Positions 46,104-56,879 of a stretch of 64,000 nucleotides of DNA are shown here, in pieces; positions within the stretch are counted from its first letter, which is position 1; every line of letters starts with the position of its first letter. The notes under the pieces are model-generated. The model saw only the letters and a program-made list of their open reading frames with translations, had not been told where the DNA came from and ran no database searches. A program made the position numbers and the translations under genes. Source of the DNA: Centrapalus pauciflorus (lineage: Eukaryota > Streptophyta > Magnoliopsida > Asterales > Asteraceae); the NCBI GenBank assembly GCA_020465985.1, contig JAANYP010002360.1:1-64000 (forward strand), in the 5' to 3' direction.

Positions 46104-48076
46104 GAGGGAGCACAAGTTGTGAGAGCTGAAAGAGATAACTAAACCACCTCCAGAAAAATCTCATTAGCCTAATGGGAGTTGCACACCCCCAGCCATTTTG
46201 CAACTTCTCAACAGGCACAAGTGTCATTACATGGGGATTATGCTCATATGCCATCACATCCTTACTTGGAGAGAGGTGATGTTGAAAGTTACGTGCCATC
46301 CCCAGTGACCAACCCTCGAATCATTATGATGGATCGTATACACATTAGGACACTTGAGGCTTTAAAGAATATCTATGTGACATCCTCGAGAAAATTTGGA
46401 TCTGACTCAACACCTAGTGGGCCAGAAATGAAAGATGAAAATCCTTCAACAGGCACGTTAAACCCATTTGTGTGTGCAGGTCATTCTAGTTTAACACCAG
46501 AGATGTTAATGACTATTCTTCATGATACCGATGTTGTTACCCGGACAGAGGTCCTACAAGTCATGATTTGTCACCAAGTACCCAATCAGTCCAAGGAATT
46601 CCCAAAGTTTATTCTGATCTTGATGTAGTAAAGATCAAATTGTTGCTACTACTGAGTTATTTCTTCGATCTTTTGAGCAATTGAATGTGAAGCTTAACAG
46701 GCTACAGATAGAGATTATTGAAGGGATTAAGAAGGTTGAGGCTACCATGGTTGATATTCAATGATTATGCTGCCCCCTGGAAAAAGTTCCCGAAACGTAA
46801 ACATGATGCTCACCTCAGGACTGAACCTGAGGGCTTATTAATGGATATAGGGTATAGCATCCCTTAGCTTGATTAAAATTAATTGCCTTATTAATGTAAC
46901 TTTTATTTAAGTTGTAGCAATGTACTTTGGAATTACTAAGAAAAGTTATGTTAAGGGTTAAATATGTTAATTTCCATAAGTTAAGATTGAGGGGTGCAAA
47001 TTAATTTAGCCAAACTAATTAATAAAACACATTATACGAATGTTGATGACTCATTTTAAGCATCTGCATTCTACAGGAACACCTAATAAATCACACACTC
47101 CAATTCACACTTCCCTATAAGATTACAAGAATAATTGTTATCAGATCATCACAAAATTTACATATAGGTGATTAAGGATCCAAGAGCAACAAGAATTTGT
47201 AAGGTATCATTTAGTTAAAGAAAACCGATCATTTTTAAGTTTCAGGTTCAATTTATAGTTTTCAGGAAAAAAAACATGGGTTTCTATAAAAAGTGAAAAC
47301 TTGTTTAGAAGATTAAGTTTTAGTTTTAAGAAAACTAAGATGGGTGATTAAAAAATTTAAAAAATATGATAGGTGATAGAAAAGTAAGAGAGAAAGAGAG
47401 TGTTATAAAGAAATATATGATAGGTAACAGAAAAGTAAGAGTGTAAAAATGAAAAGTGGTATTTATAAAGTGAAATGAAAATTAGATATTGTTGTTAAGT
47501 AAACAAGTTTTCATTTTTTTGAAAAGTAAAATGAAAATTTTGAAAGAATCCAAGGTAAATTTAGTTAAATTCATCAAGTTAAGTTTACTGTGTGTTGTGT
47601 GTGTGCGTGTGTTTGGTTGGTAGTGGGCAAGAAAGCATGAAAAATGGTATAAAACATCAAAATTGAAGTTCAACTAATATTTCAAACACCAAATAAATCA
47701 TGTAGAAGCAATTACCTAGCATCCAATTGGAGTTTTGTAACAAAAATATAACAAAATGGTTAAGGGGTACCAAGGGGTCTAAGTATTTAAGTCTCAGCCC
47801 TGGTGGGTTTTTTTTTTTTTTTTTGCCGAAGAAGGCCTTAGCCCCATACAAATTCTCGGCCTTGGGACTCATACTCCGTGACTTGCACCGCCTTTAAGGC
47901 CTTAGTTGAGATGTGACCCCTGATTCTAAAAGACTCAGGGTGGGCATTAGGGACTAGGACCCCGAGAATTAAAGTCTCGGATGTGGATGGTTTGTGGCTT
48001 ATTCCATCATCAAGTTTCGGTGTGTACTAACATGACTTGGTCTTGTTCTATTTCAAGTTGAAATAGCTTTTGGCCT

Positions 48077-48285
48077 AGAGACATTAGGTGTCTCTATTAT
48101 CATCATCAAAAAACTAAGTGTGTTGATAGAGAGACTTAAACACTCTCAATCAACTAAAGAAAATGATGAAGTGTTTGGATAGAGAGACTTAAAGACTCTC
48201 TATCCTTAAGACAAAGAGACTTAAAGACTCTGTTAACAAGAAGATCAACAAGCCAAGTATTGGACCTAGTGACTTAAAGTCTCTT
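48077..48285. repeat. Cluster of GAGACTTAAAGACTCT near-palindromes
   Basis: Copies near 48129, 48181, 48213 and 48266, and a weaker one near 48077; irregular spacing of 30-55 bp. Confidence 0.6.
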
Positions 48286-48480
48286 GGTCATTAATCAACA
48301 AAACAATAGATTATTAAATCATGATAATTAAGATGTACAACATATAATTAAGATACAATGCAACAAGATTAGAAACTGAAACACAGAAGTAAATGCAATA
48401 AAGATTAAAGCTCATGATCAATATAAAGATGACATGATTAACATGAAAATCCGTATTAGAAGAGTGAAAGCAAAGGTAAA

Positions 48481-48545
48481 AGCATAATGGTAAAGCATGT
48501 GTTTCCCTGATATAATTCAGGAGTGGTTCAAATCCACTGCAGATT
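48481..48545 (+). repeat. tRNA-like segment, possible SINE head
   Basis: Box-A-like TGGTAAAGC at 48488 and box-B-like GGTTCAAATCC at 48525-48535. The T arm AGTGG-TTCAAAT-CCACT pairs perfectly, and CCTGA-TATAAT-TCAGG could be an anticodon arm. There is no acceptor stem and no variable loop, so it is not a working tRNA gene. Confidence 0.3.
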
Positions 48546-48639
48546 GTAAGCATCAAAGCAAGAGCCAGAGCACAAGCATAGCTAATAAAGCTATACAGAG
48601 CAAAGAAGCATATTAAAATAGAGAGTTATAAGTCAAAAA

Positions 48640-50290
48640 TATCAATACCTTTTTTGTAGGTTTATCGTTAATAGTCAAATTATTTATTTTTCATCATTAA
48701 TAGCAACAAGTTTTGTATTTTTATACTGATTATAACAATTTTTGACCTGAAAACTTGTTATAGCAGCTTGTCATCCACTAATAGCAACAACTTTCATCTT
48801 TATACCGATAAAAGCAACAATTTTTTTTTTATCTTTTTACTAATAAAAGCAATAACTTTTATTTTTTTTTTTACCAAGAATAATAACATATCAATTTAAA
48901 TCTCTCTTTATATTTAACTAATTATTATTTTAAAAAAACTAAATTTATGAAAATCGAAACATATTCAAATAAGTTCATAATCCATTTATCATTCATATTT
49001 TGTTAGAGAGAAATCCAATGCAATGTGTGCCTACAAAAAAAGATACGGGATATGTTTTATTATAAACATTAAAATATAATAAATATTTTGATATGTCATA
49101 TTTTCATGCATAGCCAGGTTTTTAGAAGTATAATAGGCGCGACCATTCAAGTGTAACATGACAACGTGAAACTCAATCTATTTTGTATATGATGAAAACA
49201 TTATGCTACATTCGTTTTATTTTTTGGATACTTAATTACAACAATATTTTCAATATTTATTTATTTATTTGATAAATAAATGAGTAGTATTATAAATAAT
49301 TATGATCTTATTATGGATAATTAGTCTTTTATTTATTTGATGTATAAAAGGGTAACATTTAAAAGATGCATCCATTTAATTGGATAGCTATATATGATTT
49401 AATTATCCAATTAAGAAATGCAATGTTGTAGAAATCGCTAGGCGGTAGTCGGCCGACCAACTGGAGACTAGGGAGTAGTCGGCCTAGGTAGGGAGTAGTC
49501 AGATTGAAACTTTTTATATGTAAATTTTAGAATTATTCATACAACATATTTATAAATACTCAAACATGAATATAATTAATCATAACAACCAAAATTATAT
49601 TTTATAACACAACCATAATTGTTAAATACTTCAAATATAGAATTCTAGTACATTAATATTATAATTAGAATATTAGATTATGTGCTGTTTCTAGATTTCT
49701 GGATACAAGTCATCACCAGTAACACCGAAAAAATCTCATTTGATTTTTTTTGCTCATATTTTTGGAATACAAAATATAATTCTATTATATGAATGATTAT
49801 TTCCTGTTCCTACACTTCTAGATAGAATCCTTCTTTGTTTTACTTGAAAATGGCTAATACGTGTAAATAAACCTAACCATGACTATAGTTTTGATAATTG
49901 CATGACAATATAACATATTAAAATATTCTTCATTTCTTAACGTTTACAAAAAAACTTATTCGTTATCTCTCTCATTGCCGCACACTGCATTTGTTTTATC
50001 GCTAACAAAATTTTGACACAAATATAAATTATAAATTATTTGAACGTGTTTTGATTTTCATAAATTTAATTTTATCAGTAATAATAAGTTAAAGATAAAT
50101 CGGGTTTTGTCACTGTTATTGATAAAAAGTTGAAAGAGACAGCTATTATCGTTATAATATAAAATGTTGTTGCTATTATTGGTAAAAAGATAAAAGTTGT
50201 TGCTGTTAATGAATGGTAACCTACTATAGCAGGTTTCCAGGTCAAAAACTGCTATAATTGGTTACAAAAAAAAAATTTGTTGCTATTTTG
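48640..50290. mobile_element. Non-autonomous element with long inverted repeats
   Basis: The left arm (about 48692-48900) and right arm (about 50085-50289) are inverted copies sharing ATAGCAACAA, TTTTTGACCTG, and AGCAACAACTTTTATCTTT words. Each arm contains 30-40-bp internal repeats of an AAAAGCAACAACTTTTATC unit. The 1.1-kb centre has no ORF and contains a GGGAGTAGTCGGCC doublet near 49469. Exact ends and target duplication could not be fixed because D inserted at the right edge. Confidence 0.6.
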
Positions 50291-50467
50291 TGTTGGGTGC
50301 AAATATTAATAGAGATGAAAACAATTATATTGTATAAGTTCAGGGGGCTTTATTGTAAATATACAATAGCTGTAATTGTGTGTATAAATAGGGTTTGTGT
50401 TACTGTTGAAAGATATGGATGCTTGTACGTTTAATGTTGAATGAATTGCTGAAAAATTGAATTCACA
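50291..50467 (+). repeat. D 5' LTR (shorter form)
   Basis: 177 bp. It matches the first about 135 and last about 40 bp of the 3' LTR and lacks the block between them. Confidence 0.9.
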
Positions 50468-50469
50468 TT

Positions 50470-50482
50470 TGGTATCAGAGCC
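50470..50482 (+). other. D primer-binding site (tRNA-iMet)
   Basis: TGGTATCAGAGCC, two bases after the LTR. Confidence 0.95.
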
Positions 50483-50930
50483 AAGTTTGGTTCAGTTTGA
50501 GTTATTTTTCGAATCTGATTGTGAAATTTTTCGAAGTACTGTTTCATAGAAAGTTTGAAAATTCGAAAATCATTTTTGGATTCTGATTCTGTCGATAAAA
50601 TGATCTGAATTTTGGATCGATGGTGACATTTATGATTTCGAATCTGATGATATAAGTCTCAAATCATAACTCCAAACACACAAGATTTAAATTGGATTTT
50701 TCTGAATTTTTGAAAGAAAAAAAAGTCGAGTTCATCAAGTTTTTGCTAAAATTCAAGGTTTTGATCTGATTATAGACAAAGTTGTTTTTCAAAAGGTGTT
50801 TGTGTGTGAAAACCGAACCTTCGAAATCAATTTTGGATCATTTAGAGGATTTTTTGTTGAAAATTGAGACTTTGAACTTGATTTTGATCAATTTCTGTTC
50901 AAACTCGGGCAACACTGAATTTTTAGTGTT
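50483..50930 (+). other. D leader, first part
   Basis: Noncoding, AT-rich, with scattered TCGAA/CGAGT words; leads into the regular array at 50934. Confidence 0.6.
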
Positions 50931-50933
50931 AAT

Positions 50934-51364
50934 CGAGTTTTATAGAGTGTCGATCAAGTTTGCTTAGTGTTTTGATCAAGTTTTATCTTTCTTTGATTGA
51001 CTTTCGTCATTTATTGACCGAGTTTGATCCTTTGTTTTTCGAGTTTGTTCATTTCAAGACTCGAGTATAAGTGACTTCCATTTGAGGAAGTTTATGTGTC
51101 TATCGAGTTTATTGATACTTCATTCGAGGAAGTTTCAGATTCATCCGAGTTTGATCTTAAGGCACCCGAGTTCAACTTAGTTACAATCGAGTTTGTTGTA
51201 AGGCTTATCCGAGTTTCATCATTGTTCAATCGAGTTTCAACATTCTTTAGTCGAGTTTTACTTTTCATACATCGAGTTTCATACTTCATTGTTCGAGTTT
51301 CACACTTCATATTTTGAGTTTTACACTTCATACTTCGAGTTTCATCATTAATCATTCGAGTTTC
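50934..51364 (+). repeat. 21-bp-period array of TCGAGTTT units
   Basis: The C of CGAGTTT (or its mutated base) falls at 50934, 50955, 50977, 50998, 51019, 51040, 51062, 51083, 51104, 51125, 51146, 51167, 51188, 51210, 51231, 51252, 51273, 51294, 51315, 51336 and 51357. Steps are 21 or 22 bp. The last eight units are the most alike (TCGAGTTTCATACTTCATT-like). Both strands are partly open only because the period is seven codons. Confidence 0.95.
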
Positions 51365-51716
51365 ATTCAAGATTGACTATATGACCATAGCTGCTTAAAT
51401 TGGCCATAACTTTTGACTGGAACATAGTTAGAAGGCCTACCATACGTCAAATCGAAGCTTGAACTGAGATCTATGATTTCGAAAAGCAGCAAAGCCGGTT
51501 CGGTAAATTTTCGAGGCCCAATTCCACTCCAGAAAAAAGTTACGGGCATTTTTCTACAGAAAAGCAGAAATTTCATCGTCAAAAAGTCAATTCAAAGTTG
51601 TTTTTAAATAAGTAATCATTCACAGATACATCTTTCAGTGTTCATAGAGTTTCATCAGAAATCACTCATCATTTTTCCATAAAAGATCTTGGAAATTCAA
51701 TTTCAAGCAATTCAAA

Positions 51717-52588
51717 ATGGCATATGAACAGTTTTCAAAGTCTGAGCTGATTATAAAACTTACTGAATCTGAAAAAAAAAGATTCGTAAGAACAATTATG
51801 ACATTCTTGTTCAGATAAATACAGATAAAGCTTTTTCTTTACGTGATGTATTATTACTGATGGACGAAATTTTGAGCTTAAAAGAAACACAAAAGGTTAT
51901 GAATTCTGAAAATCATACTCTTAAAGTGAGAATATTTGAATTATCAAACGAACTTGAAGATTCTAAACGAGAGAATTTTCAGAATGCAACTCAGTTGAAA
52001 TATCTTCTGCCTGAACGATCTGAGCTTTATAAGAAACTTAAAGATCTTGAAGAAACACTTTCCAAGACAATTCATACTGATCAAAGTTGTGTTTTAAACA
52101 AATCTGAAGAACTTTTTGCTCTTGAAAAAGAGTTATCTTTAACTAAAGATTCTTTTGAGAAGGAAAGACATGAGTTCTCACTGAAAGAACAAGATTTTAA
52201 AACAAAATCTGAATTGTTTGAAGATGAAAGAAAGGTGTTCTTAATTAAAGAACAATCTTTTAAAACTGATTACCAATCATTTGATAACGACAGAAATTCT
52301 TATTTGGTCATTATCAAAGAATTAGAAGATCATATATTTCATCTTACTAAACAATTGAATGTTTTTTCTTTTTCAAATGAATCAGAGGTTAAGATTCCTT
52401 CCTCAGTTTTTTTAGAACCGAAAGTTGATCAATCTGATTTTTTTATAGAAAGTGAAAAGAATCCAACTAAATCACCTAAGTTTGATTCATCTTCAGATCT
52501 CAAACTTAAGTATCTGTTAAAGATACACAAAGGCAAAGATAAAATAATTGAAAACCTTCCGGTCAAGATTTACACCGGTGAATCTTAG
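51717..52588 (+). pseudogene. D gag, coiled-coil part
   Basis: ATG at 51717 (MAYEQFSKSELIIKLTESEK) runs into an A9 run (51772-51780), after which the frame is shifted. The following frame (IRKNNYDILVQ, FSLRDVLLLMDEILSLKET) is open to 52588. Over 200 residues are heptad-rich helix with repeated FEKERHEFSLKEQDF / FEDERKVFLIKEQSF / FDNDRNSYL units. No UBN2 capsid core or zinc knuckle is visible, so this looks like the internal coiled coil of a large copia gag, as in element B. The A9 run could be a slippage site or a simple mutation. Confidence 0.7.
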
Positions 52589-52942
52589 AAGTCAAATTTT
52601 CTTAAAGTTTCTGGAAATACTGGTCATTCTAATCAGAAAACTATTTCACAGAAAACAACCACGTATTATCAGAAACATACAAGAACCGGACAATTTTTTC
52701 AGAAATAAGAATTCGCAAAGTTCTGATCATTCAAATTCAAGTTTCTTTAGGAATTCAGATATTCGATTTTCTAATACTCAAATGAATTTGTTTCTGCTTT
52801 TGAGAAAGAAGGTGAAAGTTATAATCTGCATTGGGTACCTAAACCAAAGTACCAGTGGGTACCAAAACCCGTTTTAAGATGGGTACCCAATAGTGCTAAT
52901 AAGTCTGGATCTAAATCTCTTTGGATACCAAAGACATCTTGA
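52589..52942 (+). pseudogene. D gag, C-terminal end
   Basis: After stops in shifting frames the typical gag end is readable: YNLHWVPKPKYQWVPKPV, RWVPNSANKS and LWIPKTS, then TGA at 52940-52942. Repeated W-V/I-P words mark the end of gag in B as well (AWVPRDN). Directly after the TGA stands TTTTGCAG. Confidence 0.65.
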
Positions 52943-52967
52943 TTTTGCAGGTTATATGTTTCTGTAC

Positions 52968-53200
52968 ACATCAGTGCAGAACCCGTGCTTAAATTCCTGA
53001 GGCTTATACTTACAACAGAGTAGAACCCGATTTTCAATCATATGGCTCATGATCATTTCAGTTCAGAAGCCGAGCCTTAATGAAATGGTTTTTGTACTTC
53101 TCAGTACAGATGCCGAGATAAAGGCTTTTAGTTACATCAGACTGAAACCTATGCTTCCGGAACAAAGGCTTCTAATCACTTCAGATTAGAACCCGATTCT
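52968..53200 (+). repeat. Degenerate repeat of about 43 bp around TCAG..AGAACCCG
   Basis: AGAACCCG-like anchors at 52978, 53022, 53065, 53108, 53143 and 53188, most preceded by CA..TCAG. Steps 44, 43, 43, 35, 45 bp. Stops prevent reading it as protein. Confidence 0.75.
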
Positions 53201-55245
53201 GAAAGACAAATCTCTCTGAAATTCAAGCCCTGAATTCAACTCTGAAGGTGAATGTACAAAGAGGGAGTTTTATTTTTTATAATTTTTTTGCTCCTGATTT
53301 TTTTACATGAGTAGACTAATTTTGTGTGCTTATTTCCAGGGGGAGTTTCAGACACACTCTGACGATGACATATTTTCCCAAAATTTTGTGTATTTTTCAC
53401 GAAAATATTTTGTGCACACATAAAAAGATTTTTGAGCTGAAGAGAATATTTTTTTTAAGAATCTTAATTTCTCTGAATATATCATTCAGGTTAACTGATA
53501 TAATCTCTTTGATTTTTCATAATCTCATTGTTTCTGAGATTCTCTTCGTTATTATCCAGTTCATACTGAATTCTCTCGTAATCTCCCATGAGCTAATTAT
53601 TTCATGAAAATTTGATTCTTTTCATAGCTTATATCAGATTTTACATTTCATTATGATATCTCCCAACTACTTATTCCTCAAATTCATTATGAATTTCATC
53701 TCCCAATTCATCTGAGCTGAAAATCCAAATCTTTCGTTATGATTTTATCCCATGAGCTGAAACGTTAAATATTATTTCTACAAACTTTTATTATGCACCT
53801 AATTTGTGTGATAGGAATAAACATCGCTTCTATGGTCTAAAAAGAATCGGAAGACCTACCCAAGGAGCAAACCATTTATTGTTTGTGTAGGTGAGGGTTC
53901 CTTAGGTCTATTAGTTAAGAAGTGTCAGTTATCACATGATACTGACAGGGTCGAGCAGAGGTAAAATGTGATTGAGAGGGGTATATTGGGAGGAGATGGT
54001 GGTGCTTCAGATCATGTTTTTGATATAACGTTGACTGAATTTATTTCTCAAAAGTGATCCGGAGGGAGCTTAGTTTAAAAAATTGATGAGAACTGAAAGT
54101 TGAGAAAGGATTTGAAGAAAAGATAATCCTACCTACATTGTGTCGACTGGGTAATCCACGTAATCTATCAAGCCCTAGGTCACTTGATATTGAAAAAGAC
54201 GTCATGGACCCGGTGACGCATGCACTTAACCTCACCAACCACTCAGTTATCTCTAAAAAGATTTCTGTTTCAATAATCACAGAGATATAACACATTTCTA
54301 TCGATATATCATTTGGATATTATTGATGTTGAAACAAGGAGACATTTGCTCCGGTCTTCGACTTCTTTTGATGCACATTCTGTATAGAGCTGATTATATA
54401 CACTTTTAGGACACATCGAGTCTAACAGTCTGCGTTACTATAAACTGCTAGTCTAAAGTGACTAAAGTCGGAACAAATTAGAGTGATTCTTTCATGATAA
54501 AGGATTTCACGATGACTATTTGGAAATCCTACCAGTGTTAACATCATTCCAGCACTGAATGTAGGTCACATAGATTATGTCTATTATGCAAACAGGGCTC
54601 CTATGTGTACATGGACTCATTATTTTACAAATGAATTTGTTTCATTTTTTCTCTCAAAGTTGAAAAGCTTTGTTTGTATTTGTAAAAAGAGAGTATTTAG
54701 GGAGTGACAAATTTGTTCTAATATAGGGGGAGAGGATATCATTTTGAGGGGGAGAATGTCAATTTGTGATATTTCTGTATTGTAATTGTAATTGTTGTTA
54801 TATTTCTACTAATTTATTCACTTCATCTACGTCTCTGAAGATTTTGCATGATGTTCATAATTCTTATGATCATCATGAGGGGGAGAAAAGATATATTTCA
54901 GAGACAACTACTGAGTAGTTTAAAGACAACTTTGAAGACAATTACAACAACAAATCAAGACAACTGCTGATAACTAAGAATATTTAAAGATAAAAGATGA
55001 TAAGTTGTTTATGATTGATCAAGGGAGAGATTCAAAAGAGATTCATGATTCAAGGGGGAGAGATTACTCAAAAGAAAAGAGAAGATCAGAAAAGAAGAGA
55101 TTTGAAGATCAGAGAGAGACAGAGATCTTAAGATCAGAGAAAGAACAGAGAGAAAAGAAAATTAATTTGAAGATTCAAGAAAAAGAATTGAAGTTCCTGA
55201 TCTGAACTTGAAATGAAAAATTGCTTTCATCTCTAAGGGGGAGAT
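53201..55245 (+). other. D noncoding body with several polypurine tracts
   Basis: No pol. GGGGGAG tracts occur near 53340, 54725, 54747, 54878, 55053 and 55236; the last one adjoins the 3' LTR and is the normal plus-strand primer. Purine-rich GATCAGAGA/AGAAGAGA repeats at about 55080-55160. Confidence 0.75.
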
Positions 55246-55538
55246 TGTTGGGTACACAGATTAGTGGAGATGAAAACAATTTTATTGTATATGTTCAGGG
55301 GGCTTTATTGTAAATACACAATAGTTGTAATTGTGTATATAAATAGGGTTTGTGTTACTGCTGAAAGATACAGATGCTTTTACATTTGTTGATAAAAGAA
55401 GGGTGTTGTGTAAGAAATACTTTTAAGAACCTAAATTTAATATTCTCTCTATCAATCTAAGCATTCGACTTCCTGTGTTTATTATTAATGTTCATGATTG
55501 TTTAATGTTGAATGAATTGCTTAAAAATTGAATTCACA
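55246..55538 (+). repeat. D 3' LTR (longer form)
   Basis: 293 bp. The block absent from the 5' LTR is at about 55390-55505. Confidence 0.9.
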
Positions 55539-55555
55539 CTTTGACATATAATCCT

Positions 55556-55673
55556 AAATATAGATGAAGGGTGCTGTGCAAGAAAATACATTTAAGAACC
55601 TAATTGTAATATTATCTCTATCAATCTAAGCATTCGACTTCCTGTGTTTATGACTAATGTTCATGATTGTTTA
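55556..55673 (+). repeat. Second copy of the D 3' LTR internal block
   Basis: GAAGGGTGCTGTGCAAGAAA, TTTAAGAACCTAA, CTCTATCAATCTAAGCATTC and GTTCATGATTGTTTAA match 55395-55504 almost base for base. The LTR ends are absent. Confidence 0.85.
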
Positions 55674-56879
55674 AGTAAGCAAGCAAGGAATTAATTGGCA
55701 AATATGGTTGCAAGAATCTATACAAGGATCCGCAGTTTATTTGAGGTAAGAATTACATTTTCTTGAGATTTTTAGCCATGATCCAAAGTTTACTTCTAAT
55801 GTTTGCGAGTATCCGAACTTAAGCAAAGTTCCAAAAATAGCTTAAAATGCCTATAAATGCAGCGTACTTTAGCAACATATATAAATGAGCCTTTTAGATG
55901 AATAATTTTCAATGTTAAACAGAGATAAAAGATAATTTAAGCTAGTAGCAGCCTAAGCAGTTAGAGTTCACAACATCTTTTCACAACATCACAAGCATAA
56001 TCAAGCATAACAATCATTGTGAGTGATGGATATTACTTTTATTGCATTTATATAATTTCAGACTTCATTTGCAGTGTAGCTTTCATTGTCCTCCTTTTAA
56101 ATATAAGTAGCTTAAACAAGTTGCACGACAAGATTTGCTGATTAGCTAAAGCTTAACATACTATCTTCATTTGCACTCCTTTAAATATAAGCAGCTTAAA
56201 TGAGCTGCACTACGTAATTTGCTGATCAACTAAAGCTTAGCATACTATCATGTCTACTAATTCAACGTACTCAACATAATTTATCCATTCGATTGCAAAC
56301 CTAGCACCAGCATTCTTGTACAATGTTGGGTGGCAGTCTAAGTTATATAAAGTGCTCATTTATTTGATGACAATAACTATAACATCATAGCACTCCGATG
56401 ATACCCATGTTGCATATTGGTAGCTAGCCCAGTACGTGGTTGATACTCACAAAATGCATGTGCATGGTATTTTCGTCATCCTAATTTTATTGCTTTATGT
56501 CTTAATAGCGACAACAAATTTTATTGTTTAACAAATCACGCATCTTTGTAGAATATTGACCGGTCCCTTATACTATAGTGGCAAAGGATGGCAACCATCA
56601 CACCATGCACATAAATGCGTGTAAATTGTATTATTTGCGCACTCACTAAGCCATTAGCTTACCCTTAATGATTTACCATATTTCATGCTAAGGCAACAGT
56701 GTAACGAGACTTTCTACTTAGGTTCAAGCTTTGAATCGTGAGGATCTAGACCACTACTCTTTTATTGGTATTGTAATTGTAAATTGTGTATGATTGGGAA
56801 AAAGCTTGTACTTTTAAAACTCTGATGTAACAAATAAATAGACATGTACCCTTTTAGTACATTAGCATGTAATTGAAGT
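55674..56879. other. Intergenic stretch with a tandem duplication
   Basis: No gene. An 83-85-bp unit is doubled at about 56085-56168 and 56169-56251 (CTTTAAATATAAGYAGCTTAAA, TTTGCTGAT, CTAAAGCTTARCATACTATC). Confidence 0.6.

Larger units (their letters stand above)
43617..46850 (+). pseudogene. Decayed extra-ORF-like remnant, split by the gag-only element
   Basis: Parts left (43617-44247) and right (46109-46850) of the 1.86-kb insertion. Reading frames with several stops show YVYAQFIFDEL, GERNLILFKRFLQLIIH-like, PKVDIYTRVALSRFK, LYLVIVYPDEVQPKLIDLS, then acidic EGESKDEGE. On the right are a proline/serine-rich part and a helical QLNVKLNRLQIEIIEGIKK. The order (RF..LI..H motif, acidic linker, coiled coil) resembles the extra ORFs of A and B, so it may be an old relative. 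Weak evidence. Confidence 0.35.
46851..48639. other. Intergenic stretch with simple repeats
   Basis: AT-rich, no gene. Poly-T at 47804-47824. A run of GAGACTTAAAGACTCT-type near-palindromes at 48077-48285 and a tRNA-like segment at 48481-48545 are listed separately. Confidence 0.6.
50291..55538 (+). mobile_element. D: pol-less Sirevirus-like LTR element
   Basis: 5248 bp. 5' LTR 177 bp and 3' LTR 293 bp, both TGTTGGGT to AATTCACA; the size gap is one internal block of about 116 bp. Primer site TGGTATCAGAGCC at 50470-50482. Imperfect target duplication TTTTG/CTTTG. The inside has a 21-bp-period leader array, a gag tail with coiled coil, a gag end with WVPK words, then 2.3 kb noncoding with five polypurine-like GGGGGAG tracts. 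No protease, integrase or RT. Start and motif style resemble element B. Confidence 0.88.

Noticed and set aside
50934..51364. CRISPR array or coding heptad repeat
   Set aside because: No unique spacers, plant context, and both strands have stops beside the array; the period alone explains the open frames.
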